Source: Desulfobacteraceae bacterium (lineage in GTDB: Bacteria > Desulfobacterota > Desulfobacteria > Desulfobacterales > Desulfosalsimonadaceae). From it: 40,617 nt of DNA. The number at the start of each line of letters is the position of its first letter. Positions within the stretch are counted from its first letter, which is position 1. The stretch spans positions 1-40,617 of the forward strand of contig JAIPEJ010000004.1 in the NCBI GenBank assembly GCA_021737225.1, read 5' to 3'. This document shows, in pieces, positions 8,771 through 17,064 of this stretch. The notes beneath the pieces are model-generated. The model did not search any database. It saw nothing but the letters and a program-made list of their open reading frames with translations, and was not told the DNA's origin. Made by a program: the position numbers and the translations under genes.

Positions 8771-8786
8771 ACAAGTATTGTGCCAA
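8771..8786 (-). promoter_or_regulatory. Sigma-54-like (-24/-12) promoter candidate for the minor-pilin operon
   Basis: On the minus strand the sequence TTGGCAC, five spacer bases, then TTGT matches the RpoN consensus TGGCAC-N5-TTGC at all but the last position (T instead of C at -12). The predicted start would be near 8760, giving about 30 bases of leader before the fimT ribosome-binding site. More than 200 bp of AT-rich sequence upstream (8787-8998) could hold enhancer sites for a PilR-type activator. Pilin genes in related bacteria are often RpoN-dependent. The -12 deviation lowers confidence. Confidence 0.4.
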
Positions 8787-8961
8787 AACGATTTTTGTAT
8801 TGGGACCCAGATCGCACAAGAGTCCTATATTTTAATTTTCCGGTGCAAATTAAGAATCTTACATTTGGAGCTATTCAGAGGGAGGAAGTAAAGAAAAAAA
8901 TTGCAGGGTTCGCAGGCAGGCAAAAATTTAAAAAACATAAAAATATTTAATACACAGCTAT

Positions 8962-8986
8962 AAAAAAAATTAATAGCGAGTGCGCT
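8962..8986 (-). terminator. Weak terminator candidate after purQ
   Basis: Reading leftward from purQ, a 4-bp GC hairpin (AGCG/CGCT, 8975-8978 and 8983-8986) is followed after five bases by a run of eight T. The stem is very short, so this is a marginal intrinsic terminator. The rest of 8787-8961 is AT-rich with no gene visible. Confidence 0.25.
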
Positions 8987-8998
8987 GTTACATTTATT

Positions 8999-9829
8999 CT
9001 ACTGCAGCAAATACTTCACCGCATTTTCAAAAATCCGGATGCCCGTGGTATGTAAACTATCTGCCTGCGCATGCCCGATGGATGATTGTTTAATTAAGGG
9101 CCAGTCCGGATGGTTGGAGGGATGGTTGAATGCTTCCGGATGCGGCATGAGGCCGAAGACGCGGCCGGTGGGGTCACAAATGCCTGCCATGTCCTGCATG
9201 GAGCCGTTGGGGTTGGCGGGAAATCGGCCTTGTGCCGGGGTTCCTTCCCGGGTGGCGTATCTGCAGACCACTTGGTTTTGCTCTACCAGTCGGTCTATTA
9301 TCGGGCCGTCAGCTATGAGCTTGCCTTCCCCGTGGCGCACTGGCAGTTCCAGGTGATCGATGCCTTTGGTAAATACGCACGGTGATGCCTGGTTGATCTG
9401 CAGATGTACCCAGTCGTCTCTGAAGTTGCCGCAGTCATTGTGGGTCAGGGCAACGGATCGGTGCCTGTAATTGTCGTCAAACCCGGGCAGAAGGCCCAGG
9501 TTGACAAGGGTCTGGAACCCGTTGCAGATGCCCAGCACCAGGTTGCCGCTGTCAATGAATTTCAGGATTTTGTCGCCTGCGTTCTTCTTCATGCGAACGG
9601 CCTGGATCACGCCGGCGCCGTGGTCATCGCCCCAGGAGAAGCCGCCGATAAAAACCATGATCTGAAAATCATCCAGGGCCACCGCACCCGAAATCACGTC
9701 GTTTATATGCACGCATCTGGCCCGGGCGCCGGCCAGTTCGCAGGCATGGGCGGTTTCCACGTCGCAGTTCAGGCCATATCCGGTCAGCACCAATGCGTTG
9801 ACGGTGTTATCTGTGCGGTTTGAAGCCAT
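8999..9829 (-). CDS. purQ: Phosphoribosylformylglycinamidine synthase, glutaminase subunit
   Basis: 276 residues, a class I glutamine amidotransferase that supplies ammonia to PurL in step four of purine synthesis (FGAR to FGAM). The nucleophile elbow is GICNGFQ with catalytic Cys102. The oxyanion strand is FIGGFSWGDDHGAG, and the catalytic His-x-Glu is in LMPHPEAF near residue 234. It is longer than Bacillus PurQ (about 227) and resembles the glutaminase domain of large PurL proteins. It starts 16 bp after the purL stop, with AAGGAG just before the ATG. The pair is co-transcribed with rseP and the upstream lipid genes. Cytoplasmic. Confidence 0.93.
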   Translation of the reverse strand: MASNRTDNTVNALVLTGYGLNCDVETAHACELAGARARCVHINDVISGAVALDDFQIMVFIGGFSWGDDHGAGVIQAVRMKKNAGDKILKFIDSGNLVLGICNGFQTLVNLGLLPGFDDNYRHRSVALTHNDCGNFRDDWVHLQINQASPCVFTKGIDHLELPVRHGEGKLIADGPIIDRLVEQNQVVCRYATREGTPAQGRFPANPNGSMQDMAGICDPTGRVFGLMPHPEAFNHPSNHPDWPLIKQSSIGHAQADSLHTTGIRIFENAVKYLLQ

Positions 9830-9845
9830 CTTCTCCTTCTTCAGG

Positions 9846-12839
9846 CTATATCAGGTTCTCAAATGGTTGTTTCCAGGCGGATTTGAGATCAGTCACCGGC
9901 ACTGAGATCAGGGATCGTCCCTTCCATCTGCCTTCAAGCCTGGGAGACTCCGTGACCTCTCCGATGCATCTGCAGGGATAATTTTTTAGCAGGGACTCGA
10001 ATTCCGCCCGGTTTTCGGGTGAAACAGCGGCAATGAACCGGCCCGGTGTCTCTGAAAACAGCAGGCGGTCGGCCCGCAGATCCTGTTGTGCCGGGATGCG
10101 GTCCAGATCCGCGCTCAACCCGAGATTGCCGGCCATGGCGCACAAGGCCAGGTGCACGCCCAGGCCGCCCCGGTATACCCCGTGCACCGATGTCACAAGC
10201 TGCCGGCAGACGGCCCGGTGCAGGTCCCTGTACATGGGCAGAAACGCTTCGGGTTCCGCGCGCGGAACGTTGCGGCCGATGTACCCGAACCGGTCGTAGT
10301 ATTCCGAGGCGCCGAGTTCGTCTTTTGTTTCGCCCAGCACGTAGAGCAAATCGCCCGGAAACTTCACATCCATGGTCACGCAGCAGTCGATGTCCGCGAT
10401 CACGCTGGTGGCGGAAAACTGCATGGTTTCCAGCGCCGAAAGCTTGTGGGTCTCGCCGTACGCACCGGGCAAATGACCGTCCACGTACATGCTGTCCTTG
10501 CCGGAAAGCAGCGGGATGCCAAAGGCCAGGCAGGTATCTGCCAGCGCCCGGCAGGAACGCACCAGTTGGGCGGCCTTGAACTTGCCATCCGGGTTGCCTT
10601 TTGAATCATACTGGATATTAGGCCAGCAGAAGTTGTCCACTCCGCCGATATGTTCGGGGTCGCCGCCCACTGCCATCAGGCGGCGCACCGCCTCGTCAAT
10701 GGTGCATGCGGTCATGTCATAGGCATCAATTGCCGAATAAAACGGCAGCAGCGCCTGGGAAAAGGCAAGGCCGCGCTCGGAGGAAAGCACCGGCCGGAGA
10801 ACCGTTGCATCGCTGTTGACATCCCGGTCCCTTCCAACCAGCGGCTTGACTACACTGGTGCCCTGGACCTCGTGGTCGTACTGGCGGATGATCCACTCCC
10901 TGGAGCAGATATTGGGCCGGGCCAGGAGATCTTTCAACAGTTCGGCATAATCCGAAGGCTCGCCAAGCACGGGTTCATGCAGCCCCCGCATCTCCGGCGG
11001 AGACCATTGCGCCTCAAACTCCCACTGGGGAAAGCCCCGGGTGAGAAAATCCATGTTGATATACGCACAGGTCTCGCCTTCGTATGTTATATGCAGTTTT
11101 CCGGAATCCGTGTACTGGCCGATCACCGTGCTTTCCACCGCGTGTTTCCCGGACAGTTCGAAAAAACGGGCTGCGTCATCGGGATGCACGGCCACGGTCA
11201 TGCGCTCCTGGGACTCGGAGACCCATATTTCCCACTGGTCCAGGCCGGCGTATTTGAGCGGCACGCAGTCGAGCTGTACCTCGCAGCCCCCGGAAAACCG
11301 GGCGGATTCGCCCACCGAGGAAGACAGCCCCCCGCCGCCGTTATCCGTGATAAACCGTATAAGGCCCTCGTCTCTTGCCTGGAGCAGAAAATCGTGCATC
11401 TTTTTCTGGGTGTAGGGGTCGCCGATCTGCACATGCCCGGCGGGCGTACTTTCGGAAAAAATCTCCGAGGATGCGGTCACCCCGTGAATGCCGTCTTTTC
11501 CCACCCGGCCGCCGCACATCAGGATCAGTTCCCCGGGCGAGGTGGTTTTCTGCTCTGCAGGCGTTCCTGCAACTGTTGCGGGCATCATCCCCACTGCGGT
11601 CACAAATACCAAGCACTTGCCCATGTAGCCGTGATGGAATGTCACCTGGCCGAAAGGCGTTGGGATGCCGCTCTTGTTGCCCCCGTCGCGTACGCCCTCG
11701 ATCACGCCGTCAAGCAGCCGGCGGGGATGCAGTTTGGGCTTGAGTTCTCCGGTGTAGTCCCGGTCGCCCACACAAAACCCATAACTGCCCATGATCAGAC
11801 GCGATCCCTTTCCGGTGCCAAGCGGATCGCGGTATACGCCCACGATACCGGTAATGGCCCCGCCGTAGGCCTCCATGTTGGACGGCGAGTTGTGGGTCTC
11901 CCCGGTGATCACGTAATAATGATTCTCATCAAATCGCCCGACCCCGGCATTGTCCCAGAGCACGGAGACCACCCAGTCCTTTTGCTCCTGGAGACGGCGC
12001 GTGGGCGCCTCGATAAAGGTTTTAAACAGGTTGTCTATGGTCTCGGCGTGCCCGGTTTCCAGGTCCCTGTAAAAAAACCGGCCCTGGAAGGTGTTGTGAT
12101 TGCAGTGATCGCTTCTGGCCTGGGAGATGTATTCGAGTTCCACGTCCGTGGGTTCTTGCAGCCCCATGGCCCTTCTTTCGGCCTGCACTTCGGGCTCCAG
12201 GAAATACTTGCGGATCACGGGAATGTCATTGGCATTGAGCGCCAGGTTGCGCGCATCGCTTATCTCCTGCAGGGCCTGATCCGAATCAATGGCAATGGTG
12301 GTCACCGTGGGGGTGTGGTCCAGCCGCACTTTGGGGATAATGATGCCCACGCCCGTGTCCGGGTCCCATTCTTCTGCGGAATACACCCGGACCTGCTGGA
12401 TAATGTCGTTTGACAGGAGCTCTTTTGCAATGATTTCCGCATCCTGCCGGCGCAAATCCCCGCCCCGGATGCAGAAGCGCCTGGAGGTGTACACGCCCTG
12501 TTCCGGACCGAAACCAATGCCCAGCACATCCGCCATAGCCTCGACAGCCGTGTGCCCGGCATTATCCTTGACCCCGGGGCGGTAGCCCACCCAGATACAC
12601 CAGTCAAAGGCCAGATCCAGGGGCTGAAAATCGGATATTTGGGTGACCGGGTTGGTAAAAATCTCCGTGCGCACGGTTTCGAGCTGATCCGGGGACAGGT
12701 CCGCATCAATGGTCACGATATGGACGGTCCGGATCGCCTCCGGGCAGATATTGAAATAGTTTGCGGCCTTGCTTTGGATTCCGGCGCCCTCGGCGTCAAA
12801 AAGCTCCGGTTTCAGGGCGATTTCCAGTCGGTGCGGCAT
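9846..12839 (-). CDS. purL: Phosphoribosylformylglycinamidine synthase, PurS-PurS-PurL fusion
   Basis: 997 residues from the ATG at 12839, chosen because GGGTGA lies six bases upstream and the start then falls four bases after the rseP stop. Residues about 1-70 and 80-160 look like two tandem PurS-like domains (PHRLEIALKP; FDWCIWVGYRPGVKDNAGHT). The ATP-dependent FGAM synthase core follows: the SDHCNHNTF motif of the linker region, GETHNSP, the glycine-rich loop DNGGGGLSSSVGE, and the second AIRS-like half with SGKDSMY. It has no glutaminase domain; that is the separate PurQ next door. No free purS is present in the window, consistent with the fusion. This layout is intermediate between Bacillus PurS/L/Q and the 1300-residue enterobacterial PurL. 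Confidence 0.93.
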   Translation of the reverse strand: MPHRLEIALKPELFDAEGAGIQSKAANYFNICPEAIRTVHIVTIDADLSPDQLETVRTEIFTNPVTQISDFQPLDLAFDWCIWVGYRPGVKDNAGHTAVEAMADVLGIGFGPEQGVYTSRRFCIRGGDLRRQDAEIIAKELLSNDIIQQVRVYSAEEWDPDTGVGIIIPKVRLDHTPTVTTIAIDSDQALQEISDARNLALNANDIPVIRKYFLEPEVQAERRAMGLQEPTDVELEYISQARSDHCNHNTFQGRFFYRDLETGHAETIDNLFKTFIEAPTRRLQEQKDWVVSVLWDNAGVGRFDENHYYVITGETHNSPSNMEAYGGAITGIVGVYRDPLGTGKGSRLIMGSYGFCVGDRDYTGELKPKLHPRRLLDGVIEGVRDGGNKSGIPTPFGQVTFHHGYMGKCLVFVTAVGMMPATVAGTPAEQKTTSPGELILMCGGRVGKDGIHGVTASSEIFSESTPAGHVQIGDPYTQKKMHDFLLQARDEGLIRFITDNGGGGLSSSVGESARFSGGCEVQLDCVPLKYAGLDQWEIWVSESQERMTVAVHPDDAARFFELSGKHAVESTVIGQYTDSGKLHITYEGETCAYINMDFLTRGFPQWEFEAQWSPPEMRGLHEPVLGEPSDYAELLKDLLARPNICSREWIIRQYDHEVQGTSVVKPLVGRDRDVNSDATVLRPVLSSERGLAFSQALLPFYSAIDAYDMTACTIDEAVRRLMAVGGDPEHIGGVDNFCWPNIQYDSKGNPDGKFKAAQLVRSCRALADTCLAFGIPLLSGKDSMYVDGHLPGAYGETHKLSALETMQFSATSVIADIDCCVTMDVKFPGDLLYVLGETKDELGASEYYDRFGYIGRNVPRAEPEAFLPMYRDLHRAVCRQLVTSVHGVYRGGLGVHLALCAMAGNLGLSADLDRIPAQQDLRADRLLFSETPGRFIAAVSPENRAEFESLLKNYPCRCIGEVTESPRLEGRWKGRSLISVPVTDLKSAWKQPFENLI

Positions 12840-12843
12840 AATT

Positions 12844-13908
12844 TCACCCGGATACAATTCGCGAGATATCATTATAAAAAACAAACACCATCAGCAGCAT
12901 CAGCAGAAAAATGCCGACCTGGGTGGCGATTTCCCGGGTGCGCAGGGACACGGGCTTCCCCTTGACCCCCTCGATGACAAAAAACAACAGGTGCCCCCCG
13001 TCCAACACCGGCACGGGCAGCAGATTTAAAATGCCGAGGTTCACGCTGACAAGCGCAATAAAGGACAGCAGGTTCACGGCCCCGTGCTGGACCTGTTCGC
13101 CTGCCATCTGGGCGATCATGATCGGTCCTCCAAGGGTTTCCACGGACAAAGTCCCCTGTATGAGCTTAACCACGGAAACCACCGTCAGCTTGATGATCAG
13201 ATAGGTCCTGGAAAGGCTTTCCCCCATTGCCGAAATCGGGTTGAGGCGCTCAGCGAGGGTCTCGCCGGCCGCGGAAACCCCGATCAAGTACCGCTCGTGG
13301 GATTCACCGAAGATGTCCTCGACCGTATTTTTTTCCGGCTTGACGGTCTTTTCGATCCGGCGGCCGTCCCGCTGGATTGTAAAGGAAACCGGGTTTCCCT
13401 GGCTGTCTGCGATCACTTCTGCCATCCCGGACCAGGTTTTAATGGCATCGCCTTCTGCGGCCACAATGGTGTCGCCGCTTTTTAGCCCTGCGGCCTGTGC
13501 CGGGGTATCTGCCTTGACCTCGCCGATCACGGGCTTCATGCTCATCACCCCGGTAGTGCTGAAAATGCCGAAAAATATGAGGATGCACAGCATGAAGTTG
13601 AAAACCGGCCCGGCTGCCACAATTAACATCCGCTGCCACACGGGCTTGTGGGTAAAGGAAAATTCCATGTCTTCCGGGGCGATCTCCGCATCCGGCTGCT
13701 CGCCCACCATTTTTACATACCCGCCAAGCGGCAGCGCCGAAATGCAGTACTCGGTGCGCCCGACCTTTTTCGTGGCCAGCTTGGGGCCGAACCCCAGGGA
13801 AAAGCGCTCCACGCCCACCCCAAAAGCCTTGGCCATCACGAAATGCCCGAGTTCGTGAAAAAATATCAATACGCCCAGTACAATCACCAGGCCGATTACC
13901 ATGCTCAT
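12844..13908 (-). CDS. rseP: Site-2 intramembrane metalloprotease RseP
   Basis: About 354 residues. The zinc-binding HELGH is in the first membrane helix (about residues 18-22), followed by the conserved FSLGFGPKL and LPLGGYVKM segments. There is one PDZ domain in the middle (GLKSGDTIVAAEG) instead of the two in E. coli RseP, and the second catalytic motif NLLPVPVLDGGH, with the zinc-ligand Asp, is near residue 300. The enzyme cleaves anti-sigma factors and signal-peptide remnants within the membrane. The start is at 13908 or 13902 (ATGAGCATG); both lie just past the dxr stop and the longer extension into dxr is unlikely. It sits between dxr and purL. Confidence 0.92.
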   Translation of the reverse strand: MSMVIGLVIVLGVLIFFHELGHFVMAKAFGVGVERFSLGFGPKLATKKVGRTEYCISALPLGGYVKMVGEQPDAEIAPEDMEFSFTHKPVWQRMLIVAAGPVFNFMLCILIFFGIFSTTGVMSMKPVIGEVKADTPAQAAGLKSGDTIVAAEGDAIKTWSGMAEVIADSQGNPVSFTIQRDGRRIEKTVKPEKNTVEDIFGESHERYLIGVSAAGETLAERLNPISAMGESLSRTYLIIKLTVVSVVKLIQGTLSVETLGGPIMIAQMAGEQVQHGAVNLLSFIALVSVNLGILNLLPVPVLDGGHLLFFVIEGVKGKPVSLRTREIATQVGIFLLMLLMVFVFYNDISRIVSG

Positions 13909-13913
13909 CTCAT

Positions 13914-15092
13914 CTACCCCGTATCGTGACCAAATGGGGCCGTCAGGGCTTGTGCAGCCTGCCGGGCCCATCGGTCTGCTTCCAGTATGTCTTCCACGTC
14001 CTGCGCTATCACCGGCTCGTATTGATCCATTACACGACCGATTAATGAAGGAATGCGGTCAAAGGCGATTGCGCCGTCCAGAAATGCGGCCACGGCCACC
14101 TCGTTTGCCGCGTTCATCACCGCCGGCATGGTGCCGCCCTGTCTGCAGGCCGTATATGCCAGGGCCAGGCACGGAAATTTCTCAGCGTCCGGCGCCTGAA
14201 AAACCAGTTGCCCGAGCTCGGCAAAATCCGGACAGGACAGTCCCAGCGGCAACCGCTCCGGGCATGAAAGCGCATAGGCAATTGCCGCCTTCATGTCCGG
14301 CAGGCCCATCTGGGCCATAACCGTGCCGTCGCGATAAGCCACCATGGAGTGCACGATACTCTGCGGGTGAATGACCACCTCGATCTGATCGGCGCTCAAG
14401 GCAAACAGGTGCCCGGCCTCAATCACCTCCAGGCCCTTGTTCATCAGGGTGGCCGAATCGATGGTGATCTTGTCGCCCATCTGCCAAGTGGGATGGTCCA
14501 GGGCGTCGGCCGGCGTAATTTTTGAAAAATCCGCACCGGGCAGATTTAAAAACGGCCCGCCGGATGCGGTCAGCAGGATCCGATTGATATCCTCCTCCCG
14601 GTTTCCGCAAATGCACTGGAAGATGGCGCTGTGCTCGCTGTCCACCGGCAGGATGCGCACCCCGCGGGCCGCAGCTTCCCGGATGACCAGGTCTCCGGCC
14701 ATGACCAGGGTTTCCTTGTTTGCAAGGGCAACGTCCTTGCCTGCACAAATCGCGGCCAGGGTGGGCAGCAGTCCGGCGGAACCCACCATGGCGGAAACAA
14801 CCGTGTCCAGCGGCGGGTATTCGGCAGCCGCGCGGTATCCATCCGCCCCGAAAAGGATCTCGGTGGAAATATCTGCAGGCAGCATCTGCCTTAACGCTTC
14901 AGCCCCGGCCTCATCGTAGACCACTGCCATATCCGGCCCAAACTCCCGGATCTGCCGGGCCAGAAGATCAATATTGCCCCCGGCGGTCAGCACCCTGACC
15001 GAGAAACGCTCCGGAAACCGGGCCAGCACTGAAAGCGTACTTTGCCCGATGGACCCCGTGGATCCGAGTATGGCTATTTGCCGAGGACTCAT
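13914..15092 (-). CDS. dxr: 1-deoxy-D-xylulose-5-phosphate reductoisomerase
   Basis: 392 residues, the second enzyme of the MEP isoprenoid pathway (DXP to MEP, NADPH- and metal-dependent). GSTGSIGQ at 10-17 is the NADPH loop. LANKETLVMAG, PVDSEHSAIFQC (metal-binding Asp and Glu) and the substrate loop HPQSIVHSMV are all intact, as is the C-terminal MNAANEVAV helix. The length is typical (about 390-400). It is separated from cdsA by 351 bp containing two repeat elements, while it almost abuts rseP downstream. It supplies precursors for undecaprenyl phosphate, made by UppS in the same cluster. Cytoplasmic. Confidence 0.96.
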   Translation of the reverse strand: MSPRQIAILGSTGSIGQSTLSVLARFPERFSVRVLTAGGNIDLLARQIREFGPDMAVVYDEAGAEALRQMLPADISTEILFGADGYRAAAEYPPLDTVVSAMVGSAGLLPTLAAICAGKDVALANKETLVMAGDLVIREAAARGVRILPVDSEHSAIFQCICGNREEDINRILLTASGGPFLNLPGADFSKITPADALDHPTWQMGDKITIDSATLMNKGLEVIEAGHLFALSADQIEVVIHPQSIVHSMVAYRDGTVMAQMGLPDMKAAIAYALSCPERLPLGLSCPDFAELGQLVFQAPDAEKFPCLALAYTACRQGGTMPAVMNAANEVAVAAFLDGAIAFDRIPSLIGRVMDQYEPVIAQDVEDILEADRWARQAAQALTAPFGHDTG

Positions 15093-15140
15093 GCTTATGG
15101 CTTCATATTATCAGATACAAGAAAAACTCTTAAAACAGCA

Positions 15141-15228
15141 ACCACGAAGGGCACGAAGAACACGAAGAAGGAGAAATTCCATGAGACGGAACAATGTCTC
15201 CTTCGTGCACTTCGTGTGCTTCGTGGTG
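15141..15228. repeat. CACGAAGNN inverted element, copy 1
   Basis: The left arm (15141-15175) contains three tandem 9-base units CACGAAGNN. The right arm (15196-15228) is their near-complement, with three CTTCGTG units. Together they make a hairpin with about 30 paired bases around a 20-base loop. The same unit recurs at 31966-32040 with the arm order reversed. It lies between cdsA and dxr and encodes nothing recognisable. Confidence 0.8.
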
Positions 15229-15296
15229 GTAAAATACCTACCCAATGTCTAAACCTAAATTGACCCGTGTAAAAATTTGAAACGCTTAATTTAGGA

Positions 15297-15441
15297 TAGT
15301 GTCCATCCAGAGATCGGATAATTTGTTCAAGTTCAAGGAAGGCGAAAATTTTAACCGCAGGAATACTCTAAGTATTTTGAGGATTAAAATTTTCGCCTGA
15401 CGCAGAAATTGGGCAAATTAGCCATTTCTGGATGGGCACTA
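15297..15441. mobile_element. MITE-like 145-bp palindromic element
   Basis: The ends are inverted repeats: TAGTGTCCATCCAGA at the left and the complement of TAGTGCCCATCCAGA at the right. The two halves stay complementary inward through a TAATTTG block and a GGCGAAAATTTTAA block to a small centre with ATACT/AGTAT. No reading frame is present. The right end stops two bases beyond the cdsA stop codon. The structure fits a miniature inverted-repeat element. The 15229-15296 stretch to its left shows nothing else. Confidence 0.65.
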
Positions 15442-15443
15442 GG

Positions 15444-16253
15444 CTAAAATACAAACAGATAAAAAGCATACGCCACGGGCGAAGCAAAGATCAGCGCATC
15501 CACGCGGTCCAGCATGCCGCCGTGGCCCGGCAGAATTCCCCCCGAGTCCTTGATGCCTGCAGCCCGCTTGAGCTCGGATTCAAAAAGATCCCCGATCTGG
15601 CCGGCAATCCCGAGCGCCAGGGCGAATAACACCACAAATCCGCTCGAAAGCTCCGGCAGCAGCAGGGTTTTAAAAACCAGGGCAACCACGATATTGACCG
15701 CCAGGCCCCCGAGCGCACCTTCCACGGTTTTACCCGGGCTGATGGCCGGACTGAGCTTGTGCCGGCCCAGGTAGGTGCCCACGTAAAAGGCGGCCACATC
15801 TCCCAAAAACACCACAAACAGCACGAAAAAAATCCATGTCAGCCCGTCGGGCCGGCTCCGCAGCAGCACCAGCGTGGCAAGGGCAAGCGGGATGTAGACC
15901 ACGCCCTGGACCTGTCTTGCCACGGTTTCCATGATCTGCGGCCCGGACCGGTAAGCAGGCATTGACAGCAATGCGCCGATGCCCAGAGAAGCAAACACCA
16001 GCAGAAGCATCACCGAAAAGGCGCCATAGAGGGCTGCCGCGATCACAAGCAATCCGGCTGCAGCCCCGGCAACGGGAATCGGTTTCAACTGAGCGGTTTT
16101 GTGGCCGCTTGAGACAATGTAGAAATACTCCCACATGGAAAGGATGGCAATAAGTGCAATCAACCCGGCAAAAACCGCAGGGGGCCCCTTGATGATCAGG
16201 AGGACCAGTACCGGTATGGCGACAATGGCTGTAATCCAACGTTTTAAGTGCAT
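15444..16253 (-). CDS. cdsA: Phosphatidate cytidylyltransferase (CDP-diacylglycerol synthase)
   Basis: 269 residues, an integral membrane enzyme with about seven or eight hydrophobic helices. The C-terminal family signature is complete: SELKRAAGIKDSGGILPGH followed by GGMLDRVD, with the metal-binding Lys-Asp and the HGG..DR..D motif. It activates phosphatidate with CTP to CDP-diacylglycerol, the branch point of phospholipid synthesis in the inner membrane. It follows uppS by 67 bp containing a small hairpin, and the stop codon is directly followed by the MITE-like element, so transcription to dxr passes through that repeat. Confidence 0.95.
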   Translation of the reverse strand: MHLKRWITAIVAIPVLVLLIIKGPPAVFAGLIALIAILSMWEYFYIVSSGHKTAQLKPIPVAGAAAGLLVIAAALYGAFSVMLLLVFASLGIGALLSMPAYRSGPQIMETVARQVQGVVYIPLALATLVLLRSRPDGLTWIFFVLFVVFLGDVAAFYVGTYLGRHKLSPAISPGKTVEGALGGLAVNIVVALVFKTLLLPELSSGFVVLFALALGIAGQIGDLFESELKRAAGIKDSGGILPGHGGMLDRVDALIFASPVAYAFYLFVF

Positions 16254-16296
16254 GGCATCTCATCCCGGCTGGATAATTGAGCTTGTATATGGGCGG

Positions 16297-16319
16297 AAAA
16301 ACTGCTCAAAAGCAGTTTT
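16297..16319 (-). terminator. Small hairpin with T-run between uppS and cdsA (attenuator or partial terminator)
   Basis: On the minus strand a perfect 9-bp stem, AAAACTGCT/AGCAGTTTT, with a 4-base loop is followed by one more T, giving five T in a row. Only three pairs are G-C, so it would be a leaky terminator. It begins one base after the uppS stop, inside an otherwise tight operon, and may lower cdsA and downstream expression. Confidence 0.4.
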
Positions 16320-16320
16320 A

Positions 16321-17064
16321 TCAGGACGAAACCCGGCCGAAGCGGCGTTCCCGATCCTTAAAGTGCTTCAGAATATCGAGGTATTCCTCGCGGGTAAAAT
16401 CCGGCCATAGGGTGGGCGTGACAAAAATTTCCGTGTAGGCGATCTGCCACAGCAGGAAATTGCTGACCCGCATTTCCCCGCTGGTGCGGATGAGCAGTTC
16501 CGGGTCCGGGATTTCCGATGTATACAAATACCCGGCCAGGTATTCCGGGGTAATTTCCTTGACATCGATTTGTCCGTCCTTGACCGCCTGCGCCGCGGCC
16601 TGTGCCGCCCTGGCGATCTCGGCGCGCCCGCCGTAGCTCAGCGCCAGTGTCAGGCACATCCCGTCATTGCCGCCTGTGGCCGACAGGGTCTGATCGAGTA
16701 CAGTCTGTACATCCTCAGACAGGCGCTCTTTTTCACCGATAACGTTCAAGCGGATATTGTTATCCACCATCTCCCGGGTTTCCGAGTCCAAAAAACGCTT
16801 CAGCAGGGTCATCAGGGCAGTAACTTCGGTTTGCGGCCGCTGCCAATTCTCGGTGGAAAAAGCATACAGCGTCAGGTATTGGAGGCCGATCTCCCTGCTC
16901 GTGCGAACCACCGTGCGCACCGTATCCGCCCCGCGTTCATGGCCTTTTACCCGGTTTAACATGCGCTTTTTCGCCCACCGGCCGTTGCCGTCCATGATCA
17001 CGGCAACGTGCCCCGGCAGGTCCGAGGGGTCCGGAGCGGCACTGTCTGCAGACTTAGACTTCAA
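16321..17064 (-). CDS. uppS: Undecaprenyl diphosphate synthase (cis-prenyltransferase)
   Basis: 247 residues. It condenses eight isopentenyl diphosphates onto farnesyl diphosphate to give the C55 carrier for cell-wall synthesis. HVAVIMDGNGRWA at 19-31 holds the catalytic Asp25. The RVKGHERGAD, TLYAFSTENWQRP and SGEMRVSNFLLWQIAYTE motifs are all present, and the length matches the family (about 250). The ATG overlaps the end of frr by 11 bases, so translation is coupled. Isoprenoid substrate ultimately depends on dxr in the same cluster. Confidence 0.96.
   Translation of the reverse strand: MKSKSADSAAPDPSDLPGHVAVIMDGNGRWAKKRMLNRVKGHERGADTVRTVVRTSREIGLQYLTLYAFSTENWQRPQTEVTALMTLLKRFLDSETREMVDNNIRLNVIGEKERLSEDVQTVLDQTLSATGGNDGMCLTLALSYGGRAEIARAAQAAAQAVKDGQIDVKEITPEYLAGYLYTSEIPDPELLIRTSGEMRVSNFLLWQIAYTEIFVTPTLWPDFTREEYLDILKHFKDRERRFGRVSS

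Noticed and set aside
8732-8998. Cyclic di-GMP riboswitch in front of the pilus operon
   Set aside because: Neither the conserved GEMM core nor its tetraloop-receptor motifs can be found in the spacer.
10650-12413. 587-codon open frame on the + strand
   Set aside because: Antisense to purL over its whole length. It has no recognisable domain and the composition expected of a GC-rich codon shadow; purL is unambiguous.
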